A stretch of DNA of 7,946 nucleotides from Campylobacteraceae bacterium (GCA_027056615.1 JALUKJ010000331.1:1-7946), one strand, 5' to 3'; shown: positions 1-7,158, counted from the stretch's first letter. Numbers and translations: made by a program. Notes: generated by a model from the letters alone, not told the origin.

Positions 1-394
1 AATTTTCATAGGTAAATAAACGAATAGATTTAGCTATAGTTTGACGCAGGACTACTCCCCGTAATTCAAGGAAAACTAGAGTTAAAGATATTTGTTTAGT
101 TGCCTTTGAAATTTGGTAGTTATTTGATTTGTATTCCTTAATAGTAATGGTTGGAAGTTGACTCTTCTGTTTAAGTGTTGTAGTTTCTATTTTATGGCTA
201 GTTTGTATATCAGGATTAAAATATTTATAAAGATAATAACTTGATAAAACAGATAGCAATAAAACAGTTATCACAAAAATAATTTTCATCAATTGTTGTA
301 CTTTACCTTGTTTTTCATAAGCTTCAAGTTCTTGCATTTCACGTTTATATGAATTGTAATAATCATTAGTCTGTTTATTTGAATTGTAGTACAT
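1..394 (-). CDS. Hypothetical single-pass membrane protein, 5' part only (runs off the left edge)
   Basis: Reading down the minus strand from the ATG at 394, the frame stays open for 131 codons to the window edge, so the C-terminus is missing. An AAAAGGA ribosome binding site lies at 401-407, about 6 nt before the start. The first 35 or so residues are hydrophilic and rich in Tyr, Asn, Gln and Lys (beginning MYYNSNKQTNDYYNS). A hydrophobic stretch follows at about residues 36-55 (KIIFVITVLLLSVLSSYYL), and then a polar segment. This looks like a short cytoplasmic N-terminus, one membrane helix and a periplasmic part. I do not recognise a family. The last visible part (residues about 100-131) has alternating hydrophobic residues that could begin a folded domain outside this window. 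The reading frame is solid; the function is unknown. Confidence 0.75.
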   Translation of the reverse strand, partial: MYYNSNKQTNDYYNSYKREMQELEAYEKQGKVQQLMKIIFVITVLLLSVLSSYYLYKYFNPDIQTSHKIETTTLKQKSQLPTITIKEYKSNNYQISKATKQISLTLVFLELRGVVLRQTIAKSIRLFTYEN

Positions 395-407
395 GTTTTA
401 TCCTTTT

Positions 408-433
408 AATCAATTAGAATATTGATTATTATA
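408..433 (-). promoter_or_regulatory. Candidate -10 box and small dyad before the left-edge membrane protein gene
   Basis: A perfect TATAAT on the minus strand at 428-433 lies 33 nt before the ATG at 394. No convincing -35 is seen. Between it and the ribosome binding site is an inverted repeat, AATCAA (408-413) and TTGATT (422-427), which could bind a regulator. In DNA this AT-rich such matches can arise by chance. Confidence 0.3.
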
Positions 434-526
434 AATTAACTTATTTTAACATTTTAAAACTTAAAAATAAATTTAAGATTATATATTAAAAATAAAAAGA
501 TATTTTATTTCAATTTTCACGATTGA

Positions 527-605
527 GACACTTTTCATTGTTAAAATAGTGTCATGAGAGTCATACAATCTCCTCAATATTTTCCCTATTGACTCTCATT
601 GACAG
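527..605. repeat. Cluster of consecutive inverted repeats in an intergenic region
   Basis: Several inverted repeats lie end to end. GACACT (527-532) pairs with AGTGTC (548-553). Immediately after it, ATGAGAGTCA (554-563) pairs perfectly with TGACTCTCAT (590-599). Then TGACAG (600-605) matches CTGTCA at 673-678. A transcript could fold as a hairpin followed by a 10-bp stem with a 26-nt loop. It could be the leader of a small RNA, a protein-binding region or the remains of a small mobile element. No coding function is visible. The repeats are certain from the sequence; their role is not. Confidence 0.6.
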
Positions 606-633
606 TTTTATATTTTATATTTTATATTTTATA
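606..633. repeat. Tandem repeat of a 7-bp unit, four copies
   Basis: TTTTATA is repeated four times exactly (606-612, 613-619, 620-626, 627-633) and is followed by a run of seven T. The tract is non-coding and lies upstream of a possible small plus-strand gene at 667-738. Short tandem repeats of this kind can change copy number by slippage, and in a promoter region that would alter expression. That role is inference only. Confidence 0.85.
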
Positions 634-666
634 TTTTTTTCATCTCCCACTTCCAAAAGGAACGAT

Positions 667-738
667 ATGAGACTGTCACTTAATACTCTTCTTTCCTGTT
701 TTCCCTTTTTTAATTTGAATATTTTTTTAAGGAAATAA
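667..738 (+). CDS. Possible 23-residue hydrophobic peptide (speculative)
   Basis: An AAAGGA at 656-661 sits 5 nt before an ATG at 667 that opens a 23-codon frame ending in TAA at 736-738. The peptide begins MRLSLNTLLSCF, has a hydrophobic Phe/Leu-rich core and ends in LRK, so it has basic residues at both ends. A terminator-like hairpin with a T8 run begins inside the frame and ends 20 nt after the stop. Ribosome binding site, short hydrophobic peptide, strong RNA structure and terminator are features shared with small membrane proteins and with type I toxin messages such as Helicobacter AapA. I see no sequence match to any of these and no clear antisense RNA. It may equally be a chance frame inside a non-coding RNA. 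Confidence 0.25.
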   Translation: MRLSLNTLLSCFPFFNLNIFLRK

Positions 739-758
739 GAGTATTCTCTCTTTTTTTT
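682..758 (+). terminator. Terminator-like long-stem hairpin with T8 run
   Basis: AATACTCTTCTTTCC (682-696) pairs with GGAAATAAGAGTATT (731-745) at 14 of 15 positions, with a 34-nt loop. CTCTC and eight T (751-758) follow. A shorter alternative stem is AAGAG (737-741) with CTCTT (748-752), directly before the remaining T run. The T run follows the stem only on the plus strand, so this would end a plus-strand transcript converging on the CAP gene. No recognised plus-strand gene precedes it except the possible tiny ORF at 667-738, which makes a small RNA or small mRNA here plausible. Confidence 0.45.
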
Positions 759-777
759 GACATAGTTAATATTAATT

Positions 778-796
778 ATTTTAAAAAGTTTAAAAT
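778..796 (-). terminator. Weak all-A/T inverted repeat after the CAP gene
   Basis: ATTTTAAA (778-785) and TTTAAAAT (789-796) form a perfect 8-bp inverted repeat with a 3-nt loop, 3 nt past the stop of the minus-strand CAP gene. It has no G or C in the stem and no good T run after it, so it is at best a weak 3'-end stabiliser. Confidence 0.25.
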
Positions 797-798
797 TG

Positions 799-1389
799 TT
801 ATTTTTTTGCCCCAAAATTTTGTGTCCAGTAGATTCCGTAGTCTGAACTCTCATTTACTGCTACAGCAACTCCCACATCTGTAAATTTACTATTCATAAG
901 GTTAGCACAGTGTTCAGGGGATGTAATCCATGCATTTACAGTAGCTTCAATGGTTGTATAACCACCTGCAATGTTTTCTCCAATGATTTTATAGTTAGAG
1001 TATCCATTAGCTTCAATTCTATCTATAAAGTAACTTTTTTTGCCATTATCTAAACCTGTAGTATCAGAAGTTGTTCCTGAACCATAGTGAGAAAAGGTAT
1101 TGCTTAGTGCTAGGTCGTAAGAGTGTTCATACGCAGAAGCATAAAGTTCATTATTCCAAGTAAGTGCAGGAGCTGAAGGAACTAGACCCTGTCCATCATG
1201 ACAATCTCTTGCTACTGAACGAGCTTTATTAATGGTGTTTAGAATTTCCTCTTTAGTTGTTTGTATTGCTCTTTCATAAACTAAACTTTTAACTTGACTT
1301 TTTGTAGTAGGTGTCAAATCAGATACTTCTCCACATCCAATAAATAAAATAGAAACAATTATAAGTAAAAATATTTTAATAAGTGCCAT
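799..1389 (-). CDS. CAP/SCP-domain (YkwD-like) lipoprotein
   Basis: The 196-residue product opens with a lipoprotein signal (hydrophobic residues 4-18, then LFIGC), so Cys19 is the likely lipidated residue and the protein is probably anchored in the envelope. Residues about 45-193 are a CAP domain (cysteine-rich secretory protein/PR-1 fold). Seen in order are the first helix with NKARS, LTWNNELYASAYEHS (77-90), FSHYG (99-103) with the conserved His101, IGENIAGG (136-143) with Glu138, W154, SPEHCANLM (157-165) with His160, and the closing YWTQNFG (187-193). The cavity residues of the family are therefore present. Cys63 and Cys161 could form a disulfide. The molecular activity of bacterial CAP proteins is poorly defined; Ca2+-binding, protease-like and wall-associated roles have been proposed. 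The start is supported by AAGGAAA at 1394-1400. It is about 180 bp from the next upstream gene, so probably transcribed alone. Confidence 0.88.
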   Translation of the reverse strand: MALIKIFLLIIVSILFIGCGEVSDLTPTTKSQVKSLVYERAIQTTKEEILNTINKARSVARDCHDGQGLVPSAPALTWNNELYASAYEHSYDLALSNTFSHYGSGTTSDTTGLDNGKKSYFIDRIEANGYSNYKIIGENIAGGYTTIEATVNAWITSPEHCANLMNSKFTDVGVAVAVNESSDYGIYWTQNFGAKK

Positions 1390-1410
1390 ACTATTTCCTT
1401 GTATTCTTTT

Positions 1411-1427
1411 CTGTTAAAAACAGTATA
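1411..1427 (-). promoter_or_regulatory. Candidate -10 and small palindrome before the CAP lipoprotein gene
   Basis: TATACT on the minus strand (1422-1427) lies 33 nt before the CAP start codon. CTGTT (1411-1415) and AACAG (1419-1423) form a short inverted repeat that overlaps its downstream edge. No -35 box is convincing. Confidence 0.3.
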
Positions 1428-1542
1428 CTATTTTTATACTTCAATAATATTTAACAAATTAGAATATTATATATTATTTATTAAAAAATAACAAAAAAGA
1501 GTAAAATTATCTTGTGGGAAAATTGATTTGTATAGATGACGT

Positions 1543-1559
1543 AGAGAGAGAGAAGAGAG
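1543..1559. repeat. Short GA-rich purine tract
   Basis: An uninterrupted AG/GA tract of 17 purines lies 8 nt past the stop of the WG-repeat lipoprotein gene, which is on the minus strand and so sees a CT tract. I see no hairpin around it. The rest of 1428-1542 is AT-rich with no recognisable feature. Confidence 0.5.
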
Positions 1560-1566
1560 TTTTTTG

Positions 1567-2013
1567 TTATTGGATAACTAAGCCCTCACGATTTATCTTT
1601 TCCCATTTTCCTCCATCTAGTAGTTCATCACTATCTTCTTTACATCCCATACATATCTCTGAGATACCATTGTGAAAAGGAAAAGCAAAATCATAAATAG
1701 GTTTTAGTACTATCTCTAAATTTCGATTGAAAAAACCTATTTTTCCATTGAGCTTAGTTCGTGCTAAACCATCTACAAATTTATCTGCTTTACCCTCAAA
1801 AGTTAATGTCTTCATAATCTTTCCATTTTGACGTATGTAATAGAAGCTATTTTTTATTTTAATAGGAATAACCTCTTGATTATGAAAATCTATGTGTTTA
1901 AGAAACTTTTTATTAACATAATTACTTTGAATATTTTTTTTAGGAGGAATAGGAGTTGTTTTGGAACAAGCTACTAAAAATAAAATAGATAAAATTGCTA
2001 GTAAATATTTCAT
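1567..2013 (-). CDS. Small WG-repeat-like lipoprotein
   Basis: The 148-residue product starts with a lipoprotein signal, MKYLLAILSILFLVAC, giving Cys16 as the probable lipidation site, followed by a Pro/Lys-rich linker. Residues about 78-148 resemble WG (KWG) beta repeats: DKFVDGLARTKLNGKIGFFN, then IVLKPIYDFAFPFHNGISEI, then GGKWEKINREGLVIQ. The middle unit carries CMGC (121-124), a possible disulfide or metal pair. WG-repeat proteins have no single known function. The frame extends upstream to a TTG at 2064, but that start would lie inside nifU and put 17 residues before the signal peptide, so the ATG at 2013 is preferred. It begins 19 nt after the nifU stop and has no obvious Shine-Dalgarno or promoter of its own, which suggests co-transcription and perhaps coupling with nifU. 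Why it follows Fe-S genes is unknown. Confidence 0.75.
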   Translation of the reverse strand: MKYLLAILSILFLVACSKTTPIPPKKNIQSNYVNKKFLKHIDFHNQEVIPIKIKNSFYYIRQNGKIMKTLTFEGKADKFVDGLARTKLNGKIGFFNRNLEIVLKPIYDFAFPFHNGISEICMGCKEDSDELLDGGKWEKINREGLVIQ

Positions 2014-2032
2014 TTTAGAGCTTTTTTTAATG

Positions 2033-3004
2033 TTAGATAGGTAAAACACGAATATTTTGGTCAAGTTTCTCTTTTAAGATATTTTCAATAGCAAAGAGTG
2101 TACCTGTATCAGCTGAGGCACAACCATTACATGCACCTAAATATCGAATGTATATGTCAATATTTACACCATTCTCTTTAATATCAAGAACTTCCATATC
2201 TCCACCATCCATGACAAGCATTTGACGAATATTGTCATCAATTACTTTGTCAACAGCTTTTAGTTTTTGAACAATAGTCATTTTTGCAAACTCAATAGTT
2301 GCTCCATCATTACCAAGCGTTGCAACTTGGGCTAACTTCTCTTTTTCATACTCTGCTAGTAAATCTACTAAGTAGATATCTTTCTCTTCGTGTCCACCAG
2401 GGCGAATACATGATTTACAGAAAGCTCCTGCTTTAGTGTAGTCTGTAATTTGCTCAACGGTTGTAAGGTCATTAAGACGAATTACCTCTTTTAAAGTACT
2501 CAATGAGACTCTTGCACACTCACAAACAATAATTTCCTCTTCAAAGCTCTCCATGTCAACGTTCATATATTGAGATGCTGCTTTCTTAATAACATCATAC
2601 GCCATAACAGAACAGTGCATCTTTTGAGGTGGGACAGATGGGACATCTGGTGTATCTCTCATTGCTTTTTCTACATCTATATTGGTAATCTTAACAGCCT
2701 CTTGAACTGTTTTACCTTTACAAAGCTCTGCCATAGTATCAGAAGAGGCAATAGCTGTACCACAACCAAATGATTTAAATTTTGACTCTTTAATTACATC
2801 CGTTTTTGGGTCTACAGCCCAGTAGAGACGTACTGCATCACCACACGACTCTGCTCCAAAGTCAGCTACAATAAGTTTTGTACCCATCTCTTTAGCTTGT
2901 TCTTCTGTAATTTCACCCATATTTTTTGGGTTATTCATTAAATCTGTTACTTTTTGGCTGTATTCATCCCAGATGGTACCACCTATTAAACTATCTATTC
3001 CCAT
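2033..3004 (-). CDS. nifU: Iron-sulfur cluster assembly scaffold NifU, three-domain form
   Basis: NifU builds [2Fe-2S] and [4Fe-4S] clusters from sulfur donated by NifS and passes them to apoproteins in the cytoplasm. The 323-residue protein has the full three-domain layout. Residues about 8-150 are an IscU-like scaffold with cluster ligands Cys54 (ESCGDAV), Cys81 (FGCGTAIASSD) and Cys131 (KMHCSVMA). Residues about 158-215 are the central BFD-like [2Fe-2S] domain with Cys161/Cys163 (CEC) and Cys196/Cys199 (CKSC). Residues about 246-323 are the C-terminal Nfu domain with MDGGDMEV and Cys292/Cys295 (CNGC). All expected cysteines are present. Length matches the NifU of Helicobacter and Campylobacter, where it is the general, not nitrogenase-specific, scaffold. 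An AAAGG at 3011-3015 lies 6 nt before the ATG. It lies 66 bp after nifS on the same strand. Confidence 0.96.
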   Translation of the reverse strand: MGIDSLIGGTIWDEYSQKVTDLMNNPKNMGEITEEQAKEMGTKLIVADFGAESCGDAVRLYWAVDPKTDVIKESKFKSFGCGTAIASSDTMAELCKGKTVQEAVKITNIDVEKAMRDTPDVPSVPPQKMHCSVMAYDVIKKAASQYMNVDMESFEEEIIVCECARVSLSTLKEVIRLNDLTTVEQITDYTKAGAFCKSCIRPGGHEEKDIYLVDLLAEYEKEKLAQVATLGNDGATIEFAKMTIVQKLKAVDKVIDDNIRQMLVMDGGDMEVLDIKENGVNIDIYIRYLGACNGCASADTGTLFAIENILKEKLDQNIRVLPI

Positions 3005-3035
3005 ATTTTTCCTTTGTTATATTTTATATATTTAT

Positions 3036-3069
3036 GTTCGATTAAATCGAACCTACGGTCAATAACCGT
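3036..3069. promoter_or_regulatory. Two adjacent palindromes in the nifS-nifU gap
   Basis: GTTCGATTAAATCGAAC (3036-3052) is a perfect palindrome of two 8-bp arms around one base. Next to it, ACGGT (3055-3059) and ACCGT (3065-3069) form a 5-bp hairpin with loop CAATA. Both lie in the 66-bp gap, upstream of the nifU ribosome binding site. The first may be an operator or an RNA processing or stability element that sets nifU levels apart from nifS. The second ends 1 nt before the nifS stop codon and could act as a weak stem at the nifS 3' end. Confidence 0.5.
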
Positions 3070-3070
3070 T

Positions 3071-4336
<1,266 letters not shown>

Positions 4337-4388
4337 TCATACTACACCATATAACCTTAAAATAGCATAAACTATAAAAAATTTTGCG

Positions 4389-4418
4389 ATTATACTCCTT
4401 TGATGGTTAAAAAGGAGT
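4389..4418. promoter_or_regulatory. Overlapping opposed -10 boxes and an 8-bp inverted repeat in the divergent region
   Basis: On the minus strand TATAAT occupies 4389-4394, a candidate -10 for nifS with a leader of about 110 nt. On the plus strand TATACT occupies 4391-4396, so the two boxes overlap. ACTCCTTT (4394-4401) and AAAGGAGT (4411-4418) form a perfect inverted repeat with a 9-nt loop. No gene starts at the ribosome-binding-site-like arms. A regulator bound here could affect both directions. No -35 boxes are convincing. Confidence 0.35.
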
Positions 4419-4525
4419 TATAGAAAGATTTTGTAGTTTTTAATTAACTTTTAAATATAAAATGTGATATAAAAGTGCTAATTGTTACAATAAAATAAAA
4501 AATATTATTTAATACTTTATATTCA

Positions 4526-4550
4526 TGCTAATATATACTATTTTATAGTA
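4526..4550 (+). promoter_or_regulatory. Candidate promoter for the TPR gene with a start-site dyad
   Basis: TGCTAATAT (4526-4534) fits an extended -10, and TATACT (4534-4539) overlaps it as an alternative. Either would give a leader of about 75-80 nt. TACTAT (4536-4541) and ATAGTA (4545-4550) form a 6-bp dyad at the expected start site. A TATAAT at 4600-4605 is too close to the ribosome binding site to serve well. The rest of 4419-4600 is AT-rich without other clear features. Confidence 0.35.
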
Positions 4551-4623
4551 AGAAGGAAAAGATATCTAAAAAATCTCCAATTCTAAAATGAAATAGAGAT
4601 ATAATATATAAAAGGAGTTTTTA

Positions 4624-5442
4624 ATGATGAACCTATTAACAAAATTTTCTAGTCTTAATGACTCTAAATCTATTATTAAATCAGAAAAGAAGGATGATAT
4701 AATGCCAAATCCTCTATCTATTGAAGATTATGAGGAACTTTTTCTTATTTATAAAGAAGAGAGTAATTTTAAAAAAATGGTTGAAGTTTCAGAAAAACTT
4801 TTAAGACTTCACTTGAATAAATTTGGGAAATACCATAAGAAAGCAGTTGTAGCTATTTTAAAGTTAGCTGAGGCTACTTATTCTAGTGGTGAAGAGAATA
4901 AAGCCATTCTTTTATATGAAAAAGCAATTACTATTAATAATAGAATTTATGGTTTAGATTGCTTGGAGAATGCTTCTGTATTTAGTTTACTAGGAAATAT
5001 CTACTTTGCAATGGATAACCAAGAGGAGGCACTTAGTTATTACAAAAGAGCTTTAAACCTTCGTAAAGAATCATTAGGTGAGTTACATCCTCTAACAGCA
5101 AAAAGTAATCATGAATTGGGTTTCTTTTATGCTTCTATAGAAGAGTACGAATTAGCATTGCCTCTATTTGAGAGTGCTTTAGCAACACGAGTTGAGTTAT
5201 ATCGGATGAGTCATCCCCAGACAGCTATTAGTTACAATAGTTTAGCTTTATGTTACTATCATCTATTTGAGTATAACAAAGCGTATAAAATGATGTTAAA
5301 AGCAATTGAGATTAAAGAGTTGATTTTACCGAGTGATGATAAGAGTTTATTTCTTTGTAAAAAAAATTTAGTTGAAATGGAAAAAAATATCTCATTTAAG
5401 AGTAGTCTCTTAAGAAAACTACTCTCTTTTTTTAGAAAGTAG
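4624..5442 (+). CDS. Tetratricopeptide repeat protein (kinesin-light-chain type)
   Basis: The 272-residue protein has no signal peptide and looks cytoplasmic. It carries TPR units with an exact 42-residue period, marked by LAEATY (81), LGNIYF (123), LGFFYA (165) and LALCYY (207), each followed by an A-LLYEKAI/ALSYYKRAL-type second helix. A weaker unit covers about 36-68. The LGELHP (151-156) and MSHPQTA (195-201) linkers are those of the TPR_10/TPR_12 family (kinesin light chain, Fis1-like). Such arrays bind other proteins; no enzyme domain is present. AAAAGGAG at 4610-4617 supports the first of two tandem ATG codons, and an internal ATG at 4702 also has GAAGGA before it. The C-terminal tail is basic and hydrophobic (KSSLLRKLLSFFRK) and its codons also form a rho-independent terminator. 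The last 11 bp overlap the convergent transpeptidase gene. Partner and role are unknown. Confidence 0.85.
   Translation: MMNLLTKFSSLNDSKSIIKSEKKDDIMPNPLSIEDYEELFLIYKEESNFKKMVEVSEKLLRLHLNKFGKYHKKAVVAILKLAEATYSSGEENKAILLYEKAITINNRIYGLDCLENASVFSLLGNIYFAMDNQEEALSYYKRALNLRKESLGELHPLTAKSNHELGFFYASIEEYELALPLFESALATRVELYRMSHPQTAISYNSLALCYYHLFEYNKAYKMMLKAIEIKELILPSDDKSLFLCKKNLVEMEKNISFKSSLLRKLLSFFRK
5399..5433 (+). terminator. Rho-independent terminator inside the end of the TPR gene
   Basis: AGAGTAGT (5399-5406) pairs perfectly with ACTACTCT (5418-5425) around an 11-nt loop, followed by one C and seven T (5427-5433). The T run points to plus-strand termination. The element lies wholly inside the TPR frame, whose TAG is at 5440-5442, so a transcript ending at the T run would lack its stop codon. 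On the minus strand the same stem is followed by TTAAATGAG, a poor U-tract, so it would terminate the transpeptidase gene only weakly. Confidence 0.65.
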
Positions 5443-7060
5443 CTATTTGTGATTGACGAATAAATTTATCATATTCATAAATATCTTTTCTAAAGTAAGT
5501 TAGTCCATTTCTTTTAAATACTGTAAAGTATGTTGTATATATAGGTACTTTTTTTGTTAAATTAATTACCTTGTTTTTTAAGGTATATCTATATTTATCA
5601 ATAACCTTTAAATCTTTTTTACTAATTTTTGACTTAAGTACATCAAGCAATTTAAATGGTTTCTCTAGTCTCATACATCCAGAACTATAGACACGGTATC
5701 TATATTGAAATAGGGACTTATTATCGGTATCATGAAGATAGACAGAGTATTTGTTTGGAAACATAAACTTGACACGTCCTAGTGCATTGTCATCACCTGG
5801 GTATTGAACAAAACGGTAAGGAATATGTCCTTTTGATTTCTCAGCATAAGGAAATAGCATTTCAGGTTTAAAGTCTTTCATCTCACCTTTTTTCTTCCAT
5901 CCATAAAATACATGAATATTATGCTCTTTAAGATAGTCAGGATGTTCTTGTAGTGCAATGATTAAATCTCTTCGTACTAAATTCTCAGGAATAGTCCACG
6001 TAGGGTTAAGTTCAAGATAGGTCATGTAACTAGAAAAAAGAGGTGTAGGACGTTCAGGTCGTCCCACTACAGCACGCATATTAAGAATTGAGACTCCATT
6101 ACGAAAATAATCCATTCTAAAGTCAGGAATATTAACTCTAATATATTCATCTGGAAATCTATTTGGAAAGACTTTAAGTATGTCAAGATTCGTAACAATT
6201 TGCTCTACAAGTAGATTAATAGGTTTATTAAGATAGTAGACAAGTACTTTATCTATTAGTCCATTATGCTTTAATTTAAAACGCTCTTTATAACTGTATA
6301 TAGCTTGTTTTAAATCATTATCAAAAAGTTCACTAGTATTGTTTTTATTAATCATATCCCCAGTTAGTATTAAACGTTTTTTTACATCACTTACATAAGG
6401 ATATATATCACCTAATTTTAAATCTCTTGCATATTTAATACGTTCAGGTTGCCCCATACTTCTATAGAACATAAGAGAATCAATTAAATCTTGATGGCGT
6501 TTTGGTAGAGGTGTTAATGAGTTGAAAAATTCATTAAGGTCTTGACTTGATATTGCTGTAAAGAGTTTAGATACAGTTGGTAGTGGTTTATTTACCATCT
6601 CCCAACTTGCTGTAATATCCTTTTCCTCTTTTAAGTTAGCTATTTTAGTCTTAACTTTATCCCAATCTATATCACTCTTAACAATAAACTTTGTTAATGC
6701 TAAGTAGGCACGAGTAAGTAGAATATCAAGTCTACTTAACTCTTGACTATTTTGATTAAGATTCATATTGTTGCTAAGTAGATAGAGATATTGTTCTATT
6801 TGACTTTGATAAAAATCTTTATATTTATAATTATAATATGGATTTTGTAGAGCTTCTCTTAATGTATTAAGATTTTTTGAATGCCCAATCCATAAAGGTT
6901 TATAGAAGTTTTTTGAGTAGAGTTCCTGAATAAGTTGTTGCTCTTCATTATATTTTGATAGCTGTTGAGGCTGATTGGTAATGATAGATTTTAGTTTATC
7001 ATCAAGTTGTGTTGAGTAGAGGGTTGAAATAAAAAGCCCAAGAAAGATTAATAGTCGCAA
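5432..7060 (-). CDS. YcbB-type L,D-transpeptidase (YkuD domain) with TTG start
   Basis: This probable periplasmic enzyme would cross-link or remodel peptidoglycan by joining meso-diaminopimelate residues of neighbouring stems (3-3 links) or by attaching a partner protein. The 542-residue protein begins with a signal-peptide-like segment (MRLLIFLGLFISTLYST). Next come a helical scaffold region with FYKPLWIG (52-59), as in the YcbB/LdtD family, and a peptidoglycan-binding-like region (about 225-278). The YkuD catalytic domain spans about 305-480, with VVGRPERPTP (331-340), LNPTWTIPENL (351-361), His443 in YLHDT, and the nucleophile Cys462 in YSSGCMRLEKPF (458-469). Catalytic His, Cys and Arg464 are present. 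A 60-residue tail of unknown role follows. The start at 7060 is TTG, preceded by AGGAGA at 7067-7072. The next Met is far inside the protein, so TTG is the best choice. It converges on and overlaps the TPR gene by 11 bp. Confidence 0.9.
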   Translation of the reverse strand: MRLLIFLGLFISTLYSTQLDDKLKSIITNQPQQLSKYNEEQQLIQELYSKNFYKPLWIGHSKNLNTLREALQNPYYNYKYKDFYQSQIEQYLYLLSNNMNLNQNSQELSRLDILLTRAYLALTKFIVKSDIDWDKVKTKIANLKEEKDITASWEMVNKPLPTVSKLFTAISSQDLNEFFNSLTPLPKRHQDLIDSLMFYRSMGQPERIKYARDLKLGDIYPYVSDVKKRLILTGDMINKNNTSELFDNDLKQAIYSYKERFKLKHNGLIDKVLVYYLNKPINLLVEQIVTNLDILKVFPNRFPDEYIRVNIPDFRMDYFRNGVSILNMRAVVGRPERPTPLFSSYMTYLELNPTWTIPENLVRRDLIIALQEHPDYLKEHNIHVFYGWKKKGEMKDFKPEMLFPYAEKSKGHIPYRFVQYPGDDNALGRVKFMFPNKYSVYLHDTDNKSLFQYRYRVYSSGCMRLEKPFKLLDVLKSKISKKDLKVIDKYRYTLKNKVINLTKKVPIYTTYFTVFKRNGLTYFRKDIYEYDKFIRQSQIATF

Positions 7061-7146
7061 GGGGTATCTCCTGTAATAGTAAAGTTTTTAAAATATTTAT
7101 AAAAACTTAGTAAAGTATGAAATTTTTAGAGATATTTTAAAGAAAT

Positions 7147-7152
7147 AGTATA
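7147..7152 (-). promoter_or_regulatory. Candidate -10 box for the L,D-transpeptidase gene
   Basis: TATACT on the minus strand lies 87 nt before the TTG start, just past the hairpin that follows the outer-membrane protein gene. No -35 match is seen. Read-through from the upstream outer-membrane gene is an alternative source of transcription. Confidence 0.25.
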
Positions 7153-7158
7153 GTCGCT

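Noticed and set aside
554..592. 12-codon plus-strand ORF starting in the inverted repeat
   Set aside because: No ribosome binding site, and most of its sequence is explained by the repeat arms.
615..854. Minus-strand 79-codon frame overlapping the 3' end of the CAP gene
   Set aside because: Lys/Ile/Asn-rich composition as expected from translated AT-rich intergenic DNA, overlaps the CAP gene by 56 bp in another frame, no domain; its ATG lies inside the CAP coding sequence.
2014..2064. Longer form of the WG-repeat lipoprotein starting at TTG 2064
   Set aside because: Would overlap nifU by 32 bp and bury the lipoprotein signal behind 17 extra residues; the ATG at 2013 gives a standard signal peptide.
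2570..2773. Plus-strand 67-codon frame
   Set aside because: Antisense to nifU, whose domains and cysteine motifs are complete; no ribosome binding site or family resemblance.
4403..4423. Six-codon ORF in the divergent intergenic region
   Set aside because: No ribosome binding site before it and far too short to support; the sequence is explained by the inverted repeat.
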